The notes: generated by a model not told the origin, from the sequence alone. A stretch of 50,390 bases of DNA from Nitriliruptoraceae bacterium (GCA_003565155.1 PXDB01000017.1:1-50390), one strand, 5' to 3'; positions 17,520 to 27,020 are shown, counted from the stretch's first letter. Numbers and translations: made by a program.

Positions 17520-19829
17520 TCAGCGCTGGGCCTGGGGCACCGCCCGGAAGGCGTCGTACACCCCGGACACCCGGCGGATCGAGCGCAGGGCCTCCTCGAG
17601 GTGGGACGGGTCGCCGAGCTCGAAGGTGAACTTGAGCCGGGCGATGCGATCCTTGGCGGTCCCGACCTGCGCGGACGTGATGTTGATGTGCAGGTCACCG
17701 AGGACCGCGGTGATGTCCCGCAGGAGGTGCTTGCGGTCGAGCGCCTCCACCTCGATCTGGACGAGGAAGGAGGCCGTGGTGTCCCCTGACCAGTCGACCG
17801 GCACGAACCGGTCCGGGTCACGCTCGAGGTCGGCGACGTTGGAGCAGTCCGCCCGGTGCACCGACACGCCCCGCCCGCGGGTCACGAAGCCGACGATCTG
17901 GTCCCCCGGCACCGGCGTACAGCACCGGGCCAGCTTCACCATCATCCCCGAGTCGCCCTCCACCTCGACGTCATCACCGCCGGAGGTGCCGATACGGATC
18001 GGGGCGGCGGAGAGGTCCTCCACCTCGGATTCGGGCTCGTCGTCGACCTGCGTGAGCTCGTTGAGCACGTGCTGGGCGACGGTCGCCGCGGCCACGTGGC
18101 CCTCGCCGGTGGCGCGGAACAGGGTCTCCGCATCCTTGTAGTTCAGGACGTGCGCGACATCATCGAGGTCACCGGAGGCCATCGCCCGCGCGTAGGCGAT
18201 GCCCTTGCGGCGCAGGGCCCGGGAGATGGCGTCCCGTCCCCGCACGATCGCGTCCTCGCGGCGTTCCCGGTTGAAGTAGGCGCGGATCTTCGAACGGGCG
18301 CGCTGGGAGGCGGCGAGCTGGAGCCAGTCCCTGCTGGGCCCGGCGTCCTCGGCCTTGGAGGTGAGGATCTCCACGCTGTCACCGTTGGACAGCCGGTAGT
18401 CCAGCGGTACCAGCCGGCCGTTGACCCGAGCACCGATGCACCGATGTCCGACGTCGGTGTGGACGGCGTAGGCGAAGTCGACCGGCGAGGACTTCGCGGG
18501 CAGCCCCATCACGTCCCCGCGCGGGGTGAAGACGAACACCTCGTCCTGGTAGAGGTCGATCTTCAGCGACTCGAGGTAGTCGCCCGGCTCGTCGACGTCC
18601 GACTGCCACTCGAGCAGCTGGTCGATCCAGGGCAGCTCATCGGTGCTCGGCTCGTCGCCGGAGCTGCTGCGGGAGCTGCCCTTGTACTTCCAGTGCGCGG
18701 CCACACCGAACTCCGCGGTGCGGTGCATGGCCTCGGTCCGGATCTGTACCTCGAGCGGGCGACCACGCGGGCCGATGACCGAGGTGTGCAACGACTGGTA
18801 GAGGTTGACCTTGGGCATCGCGACGTAGTCCTTGAAGCGCCCCGGGACGGGACGCCAGGTCGCGTGCAGCTGGCCGAGGACGGCGTAGCAGTCCCGTACC
18901 GAGGAGACGATGACCCGGACCGCCATCAGGTCGTGGATCTCGTCGAACTCCTTGCCGCGCAGCACCATCTTCTCGTAGATCGAGTAGTAGTGCTTCGGCC
19001 GACCGGTGACCTCGCCGCGGATCTTGAGCTCCTTGAGCTGCTCGTGGATCGCGGCGATGATCTGCTCGAGCTCGCGCTCCCGCTCGGGGTTGCGCTCCTC
19101 CACCATCGCCACGATCTCCTCGTAGCGTTTGGGGTGGAGCGCCTTGAAGCCGAGGTCCTCGAGGCGGAGCTTGAAGTTCTGCATCCCCAGTCGGTGCGCC
19201 AGGGGCGCGTAGATATCGAGGGTCTCCTGGGCGATGCGCTTCTGCTTCTCCCGCGGCGTGTAGCCGATGGTCTCCATGTTGTGGACACGGTCGGCGAGCT
19301 TGATGACCAGCACGCGGATGTCCTTGGCCATCGCGACGATCATCTTGCGCAGGGTCTCGGCCTGCTGCTGCTGCTTCGACTCGACCTGGATCCGGTCCAG
19401 CTTGGTCACCCCGTCGACGAGGTGGGCCACCTCCTGGCCGAACCCGTCCTTGACGTCGTTGAGGGTGGCGGGGGTGTCCTCCACGGTGTCGTGGAGGAGC
19501 GCGGCGACCAGGGTCGGGGTCCCGAGGCCGAGACGCGCGAGCTCCGCGGCGACCGCCACGGGGTGGGTGATGTAGTCCTCCCCGCTCTGGCGCTTCTGGC
19601 CCTCGTGCATCGCCTCCGCGTAGCGGTAGGCGCGCACCACCTCGCGGAGGTCGGCGCGGGAGGACTCGCGGATGGCCGCGGCGAGGTCGTCGAGTTCCGG
19701 CGGGATCGTGTCACGCTGGACGAGCGGGAGCCGGGAGATCGCCGCCTTGACACCCGTGGGCCGTGGCGGGGGGAGCGCGGGACGGCTGTCCCGAGCCTGC
19801 TCGGTGCCCGTGGTCTCCGACGTGCTCAG
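17520..19829 (-). CDS. relA: Bifunctional (p)ppGpp synthetase/hydrolase RelA/SpoT (Rel)
   Basis: Rel makes and degrades the alarmone (p)ppGpp. Domains in order: HD hydrolase with an intact LLHDTVEDT (His/Asp near 113-114), ADRVHNMETIGYTP; synthetase with GRPKHYYSIYEKM and EFDEIHDLMAVRV; TGS (VFTPRGDVMGLPAKSSPVDFAYAVH); zinc-finger/helical region with CCTPVPGDQIVGFVTRGRG; C-terminal ACT. Both activities look intact. The start is odd: the frame is open back to a TAG at about 19833 but contains no ATG, GTG or TTG until GTG 19640, which would cut off coding-looking sequence (LVQRDTIPPELDDLAAAIRE...). A CTG at 19829, giving M/L-STSETTGTEQARDSRP with GGGGG about 8 bases upstream, is the best start (769 residues); the minimal alternative is 706 residues from 19640. 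Confidence 0.93.
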   Translation of the reverse strand: MSTSETTGTEQARDSRPALPPPRPTGVKAAISRLPLVQRDTIPPELDDLAAAIRESSRADLREVVRAYRYAEAMHEGQKRQSGEDYITHPVAVAAELARLGLGTPTLVAALLHDTVEDTPATLNDVKDGFGQEVAHLVDGVTKLDRIQVESKQQQQAETLRKMIVAMAKDIRVLVIKLADRVHNMETIGYTPREKQKRIAQETLDIYAPLAHRLGMQNFKLRLEDLGFKALHPKRYEEIVAMVEERNPERERELEQIIAAIHEQLKELKIRGEVTGRPKHYYSIYEKMVLRGKEFDEIHDLMAVRVIVSSVRDCYAVLGQLHATWRPVPGRFKDYVAMPKVNLYQSLHTSVIGPRGRPLEVQIRTEAMHRTAEFGVAAHWKYKGSSRSSSGDEPSTDELPWIDQLLEWQSDVDEPGDYLESLKIDLYQDEVFVFTPRGDVMGLPAKSSPVDFAYAVHTDVGHRCIGARVNGRLVPLDYRLSNGDSVEILTSKAEDAGPSRDWLQLAASQRARSKIRAYFNRERREDAIVRGRDAISRALRRKGIAYARAMASGDLDDVAHVLNYKDAETLFRATGEGHVAAATVAQHVLNELTQVDDEPESEVEDLSAAPIRIGTSGGDDVEVEGDSGMMVKLARCCTPVPGDQIVGFVTRGRGVSVHRADCSNVADLERDPDRFVPVDWSGDTTASFLVQIEVEALDRKHLLRDITAVLGDLHINITSAQVGTAKDRIARLKFTFELGDPSHLEEALRSIRRVSGVYDAFRAVPQAQR

Positions 19830-19908
19830 TGGCTACCCCCAGCTCGCGGGCGTACTGCCCGCTCCGGTACGCAGCGTACCGGCCTGCGCACCCCCGCTCG
19901 GGTGCGGT

Positions 19909-20436
19909 TCAGTAGCTGAGCAACGAGCGGTGCCGGTAGGCCGCGAGCCGCTCCCCACCCCGAAGGGCGGTCAGCTCCAGCAGGAAGCTCAGGCCCACCA
20001 CCTCCCCGCCGAGCTGTTCGACCAGCTGCGCGGTGGCTGCGGCCGTGCCGCCGGTGGCCAGCACGTCGTCCACGATCAGCACCCGTTGGCCAGCCGCGAT
20101 GGCACCGGCCTGCAGCTCCAGGACCGCCTCGCCGTACTCCAGGGCGAACGCCACGGACACCGTCTCCCCCGGCAGCTTGCCGGCCTTGCGGGCGGGCACG
20201 AACCCGGCGCCGGTGCGCAGCGCCACGGGCGCACCCAGGATGAACCCCCGGGACTCGATCCCGACCACGGCGTCCACACCGTCCGCCGACCCCGCCAGGC
20301 CTTCGACGACCGTCTCGAAGGCGGCCGGATCGGCCAGCAGGGGGGCGACGTCGCGGAACACGATCCCTGGCTCGGGGAAGTCGGGGACGTCCCGGATGAG
20401 CCGGGCCAGATCGTGGGGGTCGCGGGTTGCGCTCAC
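19909..20436 (-). CDS. apt: Adenine phosphoribosyltransferase
   Basis: Apt salvages adenine to AMP using PRPP. The PRPP-binding loop reads VLIVDDVLATGGTAAA, preceded by GIESRGFILGAPVAL and FVPARKAGKLPGE, and the N-terminal IRDVPDFPEPGIVFRDVAPLL is the family signature. At 175 residues it is full length. GTG at 20436 is chosen because AGGAG lies six bases upstream; an open frame extends 26 codons further without family similarity. The order secF-apt-relA is conserved and links purine salvage to the alarmone gene. Confidence 0.96.
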   Translation of the reverse strand: MSATRDPHDLARLIRDVPDFPEPGIVFRDVAPLLADPAAFETVVEGLAGSADGVDAVVGIESRGFILGAPVALRTGAGFVPARKAGKLPGETVSVAFALEYGEAVLELQAGAIAAGQRVLIVDDVLATGGTAAATAQLVEQLGGEVVGLSFLLELTALRGGERLAAYRHRSLLSY

Positions 20437-20476
20437 TGCGGGCTCCTCGGGATGGGTGGACGGACCGCTCGTGGCG

Positions 20477-21571
20477 TCAGCGCTTGCGGCGCTTCTTGCC
20501 CTTGCCCTGCCCACGGACGTACTCGGTGGTGATCGGTGCGCGTGCCTCCGGTGAGCCGGGTGCCGGCTCCTCCGCGGGGGCCGCGACCGCGGCCTGCGCC
20601 GCGGCCTCCGCCGTGTCAGGGTCGGTGCCCTCGTCCATCGCCGCTGCCTTGCGGACCCGCTTCTGCTCCTCCGGCTCGAAGCCCTTCAGCCACGCGAAGA
20701 TCGGTCCGGCCACGAACAGCGACGAGTACACCCCGACCCCGACCCCGACGAACAACGCCAGCGCCAGGTCCTGCAGGGTGACCGCACCGAGCACCTGCGC
20801 ACCGAGCAGCAGCAGCGCCCCGACGGGCAGCAGCGAGGTGATCGAGGTGTTGATCGAGCGGTAGACCACCTGGTTCATCGAGGCGTTCACCACCTCGGGG
20901 AAGGTCCTGAGTCCCGGGTCACCGAGGTTGGCCGCGTTCTCCTTGACACGGTCGAAGACCACGACGGAGTCGTAGAGGGAGTACCCGAGGATGGTGAGCA
21001 GGGCGATCACCGTCGCCGGTGAGACGTTGAAGCCCACCAGGGCGTAGATCCCGATGGTGATCAGGATGTCGTGCACCAGCGCGACGATGGCGGCCACCGC
21101 CATCTTGAACTCGAGCCGGAAGGTGATGTAGAGGACCACCACCACGAGGAACACCAGCAGCGCCTCGATCGCCTGGCGCGTGATCCGCTCCCCCCACACC
21201 GGCCCGACGAAGTCGAACCCGATCTCCGCGGGTTGGGCGGTCTCCTCCAGCGCACCGCGGACCGCCTGCTCCACCTCGCTGGCGGGCTCGAGGGATTCCG
21301 TGCGCACCTGGGCACCCGTGGTGACCCCGTCGCTGGTCTGCAGCTGGGCGATCACGTCGGTGGCCCCGGCCGCCTCGGCCGCCTCCCGTAGCTCCGCAGA
21401 GGTGACGTCCTCGCGGACGTCGACCAGCTGGTAGGCGTTCCCGCCGACGAAGTCGATGGATAGGTCCAGCCCGCGGATGCCCAGCGACAGCAGGCTGATC
21501 GCGAGCAGCGCGCCGGAGATCAGGATCCAGCGCCGGGAGTTGCCGACGAAGTCGATCGTTGGCGTCCTCAT
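20477..21571 (-). CDS. secF: Protein translocase subunit SecF
   Basis: SecF with SecD uses the proton-motive force to help pull secreted proteins out. The 364-residue protein has a first membrane helix (about 13-30), a periplasmic P4 domain, and five C-terminal helices including FVGPVWGERITRQAIEALLVFLVV, VAAIVALVHDILITIGIYALVG and the conserved LLTILGYSLYDSVVVFDRVKEN. The C-terminus is long and Ala/Pro-rich and ends in a Lys/Arg cluster (GKGKKRRKR). The ATG overlaps the secD stop as ATGA. Confidence 0.96.
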   Translation of the reverse strand: MRTPTIDFVGNSRRWILISGALLAISLLSLGIRGLDLSIDFVGGNAYQLVDVREDVTSAELREAAEAAGATDVIAQLQTSDGVTTGAQVRTESLEPASEVEQAVRGALEETAQPAEIGFDFVGPVWGERITRQAIEALLVFLVVVVLYITFRLEFKMAVAAIVALVHDILITIGIYALVGFNVSPATVIALLTILGYSLYDSVVVFDRVKENAANLGDPGLRTFPEVVNASMNQVVYRSINTSITSLLPVGALLLLGAQVLGAVTLQDLALALFVGVGVGVYSSLFVAGPIFAWLKGFEPEEQKRVRKAAAMDEGTDPDTAEAAAQAAVAAPAEEPAPGSPEARAPITTEYVRGQGKGKKRRKR

Positions 21572-23058
21572 GCGCGCGCTCCTGCCGTGATGCGGCGGTC
21601 GGGGTCCACGGCGCCGACGTTGCGCCGGGTCAGCACCCCGCGGTCGGCGAGCACGTAGGCCGCCGGCCGCGCGAAGGTGTACATGATGATCAGGTCCAGC
21701 ACGCTGGAGATCCCGAGCATCAGCGCGAACCCACGGACCGGCCCCACCGCCAGGAAGTACAGGATCGTCGCGGCGGCGATCGTGACGGTGTTGCCGGTGA
21801 GGTTGGTCCGCCAGGCGGACTCGTGGGCACGGATGACGGCGGTGCGCACGGTCTTGCCGAGGTTCACCTCGTCGCGGATGCGTTCGGCGTAGATGATGGC
21901 GGAGTCCGCGGTGATGCCGATGGACACGATGATGCCCGCCACCCCGGCCAGGGTGAGGGCGAACCCGATCAGCTCACCCATCACCGCGATACCGGCCACG
22001 ATGAACAGCCCGTAGAGGCTGACCTCCAGCACGGCGATCACCCCGACCCACCGGTAGAACCACATCAGCCACCCGGCGACCAACGCGAGCCCGATCACCC
22101 CGGCGAGGATCCCGGCCTGCAGCGACTCCGCACCGAGGGTGGGTGACACGGTCTGGAAGGTGGAGGCCTCCAGGGAGATCGGCAGGGCACCGGTGCGCAG
22201 CACGAGCGCCAGGTCGGTGGCCTCCTGCTCCTGCTCCTCGCGGCTGAGCCCCCCGCCGGTGGTGATGGTTGCGCTGCCACCGGTGATGCCGGTCCCGCAG
22301 GCCACCGAGGGGTTCACCCCGGGGCTGGACTCGACGATGTTGTCCAGCACGATGGCGAAGCGACCGTCCTCCCCCCGGTCACGCTCGCACGCCAGGTCGG
22401 AGGTCACGGCTGCGAAGACCTCGCCGCCCTCATCGTCGAGGTCGAGGCCGACCTGGAAGGCCTGACCGGCTCCCTGACCGAGCTGGACGAACGCATCCTC
22501 GACGTTGTCCCCCGTGAGCTCCGCGGGGCCGACCTCGAACTTGATCGGCAGCGCCTCCTCGGTCTCCGGGTCGACGACGGCGTCGTCGGGCGAGCCGCAC
22601 AGGATGCCGCTGTCCCCCGGCGCGAGCTCCTCGCGCTCGTCGGTGGGTGCGCGGCAGTCGGGCCCCTCGTCGTAGCGTTCCGAGCCGGGCGGGATCTCGT
22701 CGACGACGCGACGGAAGGACAGCTGCGCGGTGGTGCCGATGATCTCCTGGACCCGGTCCGCGTCGGCGATGCCCGGCAGCTGGACCTGCACGTCGGTGCC
22801 GGAACGGGAGATGTCGGGCTCGGCCACCCCCAGCGAGTCGACCCGGGCGCGGATCACCTCGATGGTCTCGTCGATGATCTCCTCGAAATCCTCGGGCTCC
22901 TCCTCTCCCGGCGGCAGGACCGGGTTGTAGATCGCGCTGATCCCACCCTGGAGATCCAGACCGAGGTTGGGGCGTGCACCCGTACCGAGGTAGACGCCTG
23001 CGCCCAGGGCGAGCAGGACCACCACCGCGATACTGACGAAGAGGGGGCGCTTGTCCAC
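21568..23058 (-). CDS. secD: Protein translocase subunit SecD
   Basis: The 496-residue protein has one N-terminal helix (LFVSIAVVVLLALGAGVYLG), the start of the P1 domain (RPNLGLDLQGGISAIY, family motif), the P1 head, and five C-terminal membrane helices with GIIVSIGITADSAIIYAERIRDE, the SecD equivalent of the proton-path motif. Start is GTG at 23058. It overlaps secF, and follows the HD-domain gene by 33 bases. Length is at the short end for actinobacterial SecD, mostly because the head domain lacks long insertions. Confidence 0.95.
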   Translation of the reverse strand: MDKRPLFVSIAVVVLLALGAGVYLGTGARPNLGLDLQGGISAIYNPVLPPGEEEPEDFEEIIDETIEVIRARVDSLGVAEPDISRSGTDVQVQLPGIADADRVQEIIGTTAQLSFRRVVDEIPPGSERYDEGPDCRAPTDEREELAPGDSGILCGSPDDAVVDPETEEALPIKFEVGPAELTGDNVEDAFVQLGQGAGQAFQVGLDLDDEGGEVFAAVTSDLACERDRGEDGRFAIVLDNIVESSPGVNPSVACGTGITGGSATITTGGGLSREEQEQEATDLALVLRTGALPISLEASTFQTVSPTLGAESLQAGILAGVIGLALVAGWLMWFYRWVGVIAVLEVSLYGLFIVAGIAVMGELIGFALTLAGVAGIIVSIGITADSAIIYAERIRDEVNLGKTVRTAVIRAHESAWRTNLTGNTVTIAAATILYFLAVGPVRGFALMLGISSVLDLIIMYTFARPAAYVLADRGVLTRRNVGAVDPDRRITAGARA

Positions 23059-23091
23059 GTGAGGTTCCTGGTCGTGAGCGGTGCTGCGGCG

Positions 23092-23994
23092 TCAGCCGAG
23101 TGGGACACCGTTGGCGGTGATGCGGAACTCGCACCCGAGGGTGCGTGCGGCACGGCGGCACATCACCATGCGGTCGAGGAAGATCTCGAAGTACTCGATG
23201 ACCGTGGAACGCTCGGTGTCGAGCTCGAGCTCGAGGGTGATGGTGGCGGCATCGGCATCGACGCGCAGGAAGGAGTGCGTGACCGCGTCGTTGACCCGGT
23301 CGTGGATGTCGGTGGCGGTGTCGGCCCCCTTGCGGACCCGGGAGCGGTGCACGTCGGACTTGTCCGCGAGGATCACCGCAGCCCCGACCGGCCCGATCGC
23401 CGAGCCGTACTGCTCCTCGTGGTTGCCGACCGCGGAGAGCACCAGACCGATGCGGTAGGGGTCCACCTCGAGACGGCGCAGGGCGTCGTAGGCGATCCAG
23501 GCGCCCGACAACCCGTGGTTCGCACGGGTGACGACATTGCCGACGTCGTGGAGGTAGCCCGCGGCGGCCGCCAGCTCGCACAGTGCATCGTCGGCACCGA
23601 GGTGGTGGAGGACGTTGTGGGCGATGCGGCCCACCAGGTTGGCGTGGCGGAAGCCGTGCTCGGTGAACCCGAGGCTGCCGAGGAACTGGTCGGCGAGCTT
23701 GAGGAAAGCGGAGACCACCTCGTCGTTCTGCAGTCCGGTGAGCATGTCGACGTGGGAACCGGTCCGGCGCTCCGCGTCGATCGCGACCGTCCGGGCCTCT
23801 GCTACCGCGTCGGAGGCGTCCACGCCGCGGAGCAACGCCGCCTCCGCCGAACCGCGGATCGCGCTCACCGGGTCGGTGAGCGCCGACGGCGCGCGGTCAT
23901 CCACCTGCGCGGGCACCTCCGCGTCCGCGCGCGTGGCAGCGGCCGCATCGACGGTGTCGGCGGCCGGTGGCTGCGGACGGTCGGCTTCGCTCAC
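23092..23994 (-). CDS. HD-domain phosphohydrolase-like protein in the yajC-secDF operon
   Basis: A 300-residue soluble protein. The first 60 residues are Ala/Asp-rich and probably disordered. An HD domain follows with the likely metal ligands H117 (FRHANLVGRI), H149-D150 (GYLHDVGNV), H160, H192 (AVGNHEEQ) and D211 (ILADKSDVHRSRVRK), all intact. The last 70 residues form a separate beta-rich part (AATITLELELDTERSTVIEYFEIFLDRMVMCRRAA). HD proteins hydrolyse phosphomonoesters or cyclic nucleotides; it is not an HD-GYP, as the GYP segment is missing. The GTG overlaps the yajC stop (GTGA), so it is coupled to the Sec genes, an unusual position. Substrate unknown. Confidence 0.82.
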   Translation of the reverse strand: MSEADRPQPPAADTVDAAAATRADAEVPAQVDDRAPSALTDPVSAIRGSAEAALLRGVDASDAVAEARTVAIDAERRTGSHVDMLTGLQNDEVVSAFLKLADQFLGSLGFTEHGFRHANLVGRIAHNVLHHLGADDALCELAAAAGYLHDVGNVVTRANHGLSGAWIAYDALRRLEVDPYRIGLVLSAVGNHEEQYGSAIGPVGAAVILADKSDVHRSRVRKGADTATDIHDRVNDAVTHSFLRVDADAATITLELELDTERSTVIEYFEIFLDRMVMCRRAARTLGCEFRITANGVPLG

Positions 23995-24323
23995 CGGTCG
24001 TCCGCATCGTCGTCGTCCGGGTCCTCGGACGTGTCGGCCTCCTCGGCAGGTGCGGCCTCGTCGCGCACGATCCGGGCGAGGGAGGACCGTTCGTAGCGGA
24101 CCAGGACGTCTTCGTCGGCGTCGACAGCCAGATCCATGGTGCTGTCGGTGAGCGCGACCACACGCCCGTGCAGTCCACCGATGGTCACGACATCGTCGCC
24201 GACGTTGAGCTCGCGGACCATCTGCTGCTGCTCCTTGCGCCGCTTGTTCTGCGGGCGGATCAGCAGCAGGTACAGCACCACGAGGAAGCCGATGGGCAGC
24301 AGGAGGGCGCCGAACTCTTCCAC
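23991..24323 (-). CDS. yajC: Sec translocase accessory protein YajC
   Basis: YajC is the small single-span partner of SecDF. The 110 residues contain one N-terminal helix (ALLLPIGFLVVLYLLLIRPQ) followed directly by the family motif RPQNKRRKEQQQMVRELNVGDDVVTIGGLHGRV. An acidic C-terminal tail (SEDPDDDDADD) is an embellishment. GTG at 24323 is preferred to an upstream start since AAGGA lies six bases before it. It heads the yajC-HD-secD-secF run; the 302-bp space upstream holds a hairpin at 24511-24529 and no gene. Confidence 0.93.
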   Translation of the reverse strand: MEEFGALLLPIGFLVVLYLLLIRPQNKRRKEQQQMVRELNVGDDVVTIGGLHGRVVALTDSTMDLAVDADEDVLVRYERSSLARIVRDEAAPAEEADTSEDPDDDDADDR

Positions 24324-24510
24324 GTCACGTCCTTGGTCTCGGACCCGCACGGTCCGGTGGTCGGTGGTGGTCGCATCCGGTGGAACGCGGACGGCGGCCC
24401 CGGCGGGGACACGCAGCGGGCTGGGGTTCCGACCAGGTCCACACCCGGCGGGGGTGGCCGGTACGGCCGTGGCAGCGACCAGTGTCCCCCACCGCAGGAG
24501 GATGCGACGA

Positions 24511-24529
24511 CGCCCGCCTGAGGCGGGCG
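24511..24529 (-). terminator. Hairpin downstream of ruvB
   Basis: CGCCCGCC-tga-GGCGGGCG is a perfect 8-bp stem with a three-base loop, about 100 bases after the ruvB stop and about 190 before yajC. No U-tract. It probably marks the end of the ruvCAB transcript. The rest of the 24324-24625 gap shows no gene or other clear structure, but should hold the yajC promoter. Confidence 0.5.
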
Positions 24530-24625
24530 CAGCGAGGGCGGAGCCTACCGGTCAGGGTCCTCGTCGACACACGGACGGTGGCGCGTGCGGGGCCTGCCAT
24601 CTGGTCACGGCCATCCCGTCCGCGC

Positions 24626-25750
24626 TCAGGTCTGTTGACCGTCACCGTCAGGATCGAACAGCGGCACCGACCCTGGGCGCCGCGGGTCGACGCCGGAGCC
24701 GGCCGCCGGCGCCGGGCGGCCGAGGTGTGCGTAGGCGGCCAGCGTCGCGGTACGACCACGGGGGGTGCGCTGTAACAGCCCACACCGCAGCAGGAAGGGC
24801 TCCACGGCGTCCTCGATGGTGTCGGGCTCCTCCGCGACCGAGGTGGCCAACGTGGTCAGCCCCACCGGGCCACCGCCGAACCCGTCCACCAGCGCCTCCA
24901 GCACCCGTCGGTCGAGGCGGTCCAGGCCGAGCTCGTCGACGTCGAACAGCTCCAGGGCGTGTCGTGCCAGGTCGAGATCGACACGCCCCTCACCCTCCAC
25001 CTCGGCGACGTCGCGGACCCGACGCAGCAGCCGGTTCGCGATCCGAGGTGTCCCGCGGGACCGGCTGGCGATCTCCACCGCACCTTCGGCGTCCACGGGT
25101 ACCTCGAGCAACCGGGAGGAGCGGCGCACGATGCGGTCGAGCTCGTGGACCTCGTAGTGCTCGAGGTGGGCGGCGAACCCGAACCGGTCCCTGAGTGGGG
25201 AGGAGATCAGCCCCGTGCGGGTCGTTGCCCCCACCAGGGTGAAGCGGGGCAGATCGAGGCGGATCGAACGCGCACCCGGCCCCTTGCCCACCACGATGTC
25301 GAGCTGGAAGTCCTCCATCGCCGGGTAGAGCACCTCCTCGACGGTGCGCGGGAGGCGGTGAACCTCGTCGAGGAACAGCACATCCCCGGGCTCCAACCCG
25401 GTGAGGATGGCGGCGAGGTCACCAGGCCGCTCGATGGCCGGACCGGAGGTGGCACGGAAGCTGGCCCCCACCTCGGCAGCGACGATGGCGGCCAGGGTGG
25501 TCTTGCCGAGCCCGGGAGCTCCGGAGAGGAGCACGTGGTCGGCCGCCTGGCCACGCTGCCGCGCACCGACCAGCACCAGCTCCAGTTGACGGCGGACCCG
25601 GTCCTGCCCGATGAACTCCTCGAGGCGTCCGGGACGCAGGCTGGCGTCCAGCCGATCCTCGCCGGGGAGCGCGCCGCCCTCCAGCAGCTCCGGTTCCTGC
25701 TGGTCCAACGGCTTCCCTGTCCTCGCGCTCTCGTCCTGGCCGTCGCCCAT
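24626..25750 (-). CDS. ruvB: Holliday junction branch migration ATPase RuvB
   Basis: RuvB forms hexameric rings that drive branch migration with RuvA. Walker A is [11 protein letters not shown], Walker [11 protein letters not shown], sensor 1 [20 protein letters not shown], the arginine finger region [15 protein letters not shown], and the winged-helix C-terminus contains [11 protein letters not shown] upstream and LGRPAP at the end. At 374 residues the length is slightly above usual because of a 30-residue N-terminal extension. ATG overlaps the ruvA stop by one base (TGATG). Confidence 0.97.
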   Translation of the reverse strand: MGDGQDESARTGKPLDQQEPELLEGGALPGEDRLDASLRPGRLEEFIGQDRVRRQLELVLVGARQRGQAADHVLLSGAPGLGKTTLAAIVAAEVGASFRATSGPAIERPGDLAAILTGLEPGDVLFLDEVHRLPRTVEEVLYPAMEDFQLDIVVGKGPGARSIRLDLPRFTLVGATTRTGLISSPLRDRFGFAAHLEHYEVHELDRIVRRSSRLLEVPVDAEGAVEIASRSRGTPRIANRLLRRVRDVAEVEGEGRVDLDLARHALELFDVDELGLDRLDRRVLEALVDGFGGGPVGLTTLATSVAEEPDTIEDAVEPFLLRCGLLQRTPRGRTATLAAYAHLGRPAPAAGSGVDPRRPGSVPLFDPDGDGQQT

Positions 25751-26361
25751 CAGCGCGTCCCTCCGCCGAGGTGGCGCAGCGCCGCACGCAGTCGCTCGGC
25801 GGCATCACCGGTGACCGCACGGGTCGCGGTCAGCGCGGCGGTGACCTCTCCGGCGGAGTAGCCGAGCCCGAGCAGCGCGTCGCGGACCTCTTCCTCGGCG
25901 GCCGGGTCCGCGGTGGCCGAGGACGCCCCAACGTCAGCGCCGTCGGCGGAGGCCGGCGCCGGAACGCTGCCGACCTTGTCCTTCAACTCCAGCACCAGGC
26001 GCTGCGCGACCTTGCGCCCGATGCCCGGCACGGCGGTCAGTGTCGTCTCGTCACCACCCGCGATCGCGGTGCGCACCACCTCGGGGCGGTGGGTGGACAG
26101 GACCGCCAACGCCAGGCGTGGACCCACCCCGGAGGAGGTCAGGAGGAGCTCGAACAGCGCGAGCTGTGCAGCGGAGGTGAACCCGTACAACGTCATCGCG
26201 TCCTCACGGACCTGCAGCGAGGTGTGCAGGCTGACCTCCTCGCCGTGAGGTGGCACCTCGGCCCCGGCCACGACGTGGACGCGGTAGCCGACGCCTGCCA
26301 CGTCCACCACCACCGCCGAGGTGGAGCGGTGCAGGACGGTGCCGGTGAGCCGGGCGATCAT
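25750..26361 (-). CDS. ruvA: Holliday junction DNA-binding protein RuvA
   Basis: RuvA tetramers hold the four-way junction for RuvB. The 203-residue protein has the N-terminal OB fold ([30 protein letters not shown]), two helix-hairpin-helix motifs ([15 protein letters not shown] and [22 protein letters not shown]), a variable linker and the C-terminal RuvB-contact domain ([21 protein letters not shown]). The ATG overlaps the ruvC stop (ATGA). Intact. Confidence 0.97.
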   Translation of the reverse strand: MIARLTGTVLHRSTSAVVVDVAGVGYRVHVVAGAEVPPHGEEVSLHTSLQVREDAMTLYGFTSAAQLALFELLLTSSGVGPRLALAVLSTHRPEVVRTAIAGGDETTLTAVPGIGRKVAQRLVLELKDKVGSVPAPASADGADVGASSATADPAAEEEVRDALLGLGYSAGEVTAALTATRAVTGDAAERLRAALRHLGGGTR

Positions 26362-27020
26362 GGCCGCGTGTCCCGCCGGTGCGCCTCGCTCGCCGAACGC
26401 GAGCGACCGGGCGTGCCGGGCGGCAGCAGTCCGCGCGCCGCCAGATGGGCCTCCCAGCCACCCCGGTCGGCACGTTCGGCCTGCGCCGTCGCGGCGGCGA
26501 GCCGATCACCTGCCGGGGTGTCCGCCGTCAGTGCCGCCATCCGGCTCCGGGCCAGGTGGGTCAGGGCCACGGCGAGGGCGTCAGCGACATCGGCGGGCCG
26601 CGGCGTGGTCGACAACCGCAGCTGTGCGGTCACCAGCCGGGTGATCGCGTCCTTGTCCGCGTCCCCCGCCCCCGCCACGGTGAGCTTGACGTCGCTCGGG
26701 CTGTAGGAGGCCACAGCGACGCCCGCCTCAGCCGCCGCCAGCAGGGCCACACCGGCGGCCTGCCCGGTGGCCATCGCCGTACGCACGTTGGTGGAGAACA
26801 GCACCCGTTCCACGGCCACGGCATCGGGACGGTGGGTGGCGATCACCTCGGCGATGGCGCGGTGGATCCTCAGCAGGCGCTGTTCCAGGGGGGTGTCCGA
26901 CGCGGTCCGGGCACAGCCGAGGTGGATCGCCCGGGGCGCGGCGGCCGGGCCGCTGACCAGCCCGAGGCCACAGCGGGTCAGACCGGGATCGACGCCCAGT
27001 ACCACCTGCGATCCCACCAC
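26358..27020 (-). CDS. ruvC: Holliday junction resolvase RuvC
   Basis: RuvC nicks the junction symmetrically. The RNase H-like fold is clear: LGVDPGLTRCGLG with catalytic Asp11, DAVAVERVLF with the catalytic Glu, SDVKLTVAGAGDADKDAI, and ADVADALAVALTH with the last acidic pair. Two adjacent GTG codons can start it (27020 and 27017); GAGGAGG lies four or seven bases upstream, so the second has better spacing. The C-terminus (after about 165) is longer than usual and variable. A histidine kinase gene separates it from yebC, its usual neighbour. Confidence 0.96.
   Translation of the reverse strand: MVGSQVVLGVDPGLTRCGLGLVSGPAAAPRAIHLGCARTASDTPLEQRLLRIHRAIAEVIATHRPDAVAVERVLFSTNVRTAMATGQAAGVALLAAAEAGVAVASYSPSDVKLTVAGAGDADKDAITRLVTAQLRLSTTPRPADVADALAVALTHLARSRMAALTADTPAGDRLAAATAQAERADRGGWEAHLAARGLLPPGTPGRSRSASEAHRRDTRP

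Noticed and set aside
14757-17789. Open frame of about 1,010 codons on the plus strand
   Set aside because: It lies antisense to hisS, aspS and the MBL gene, all of which have clear family motifs; long antisense frames are expected at this GC content.
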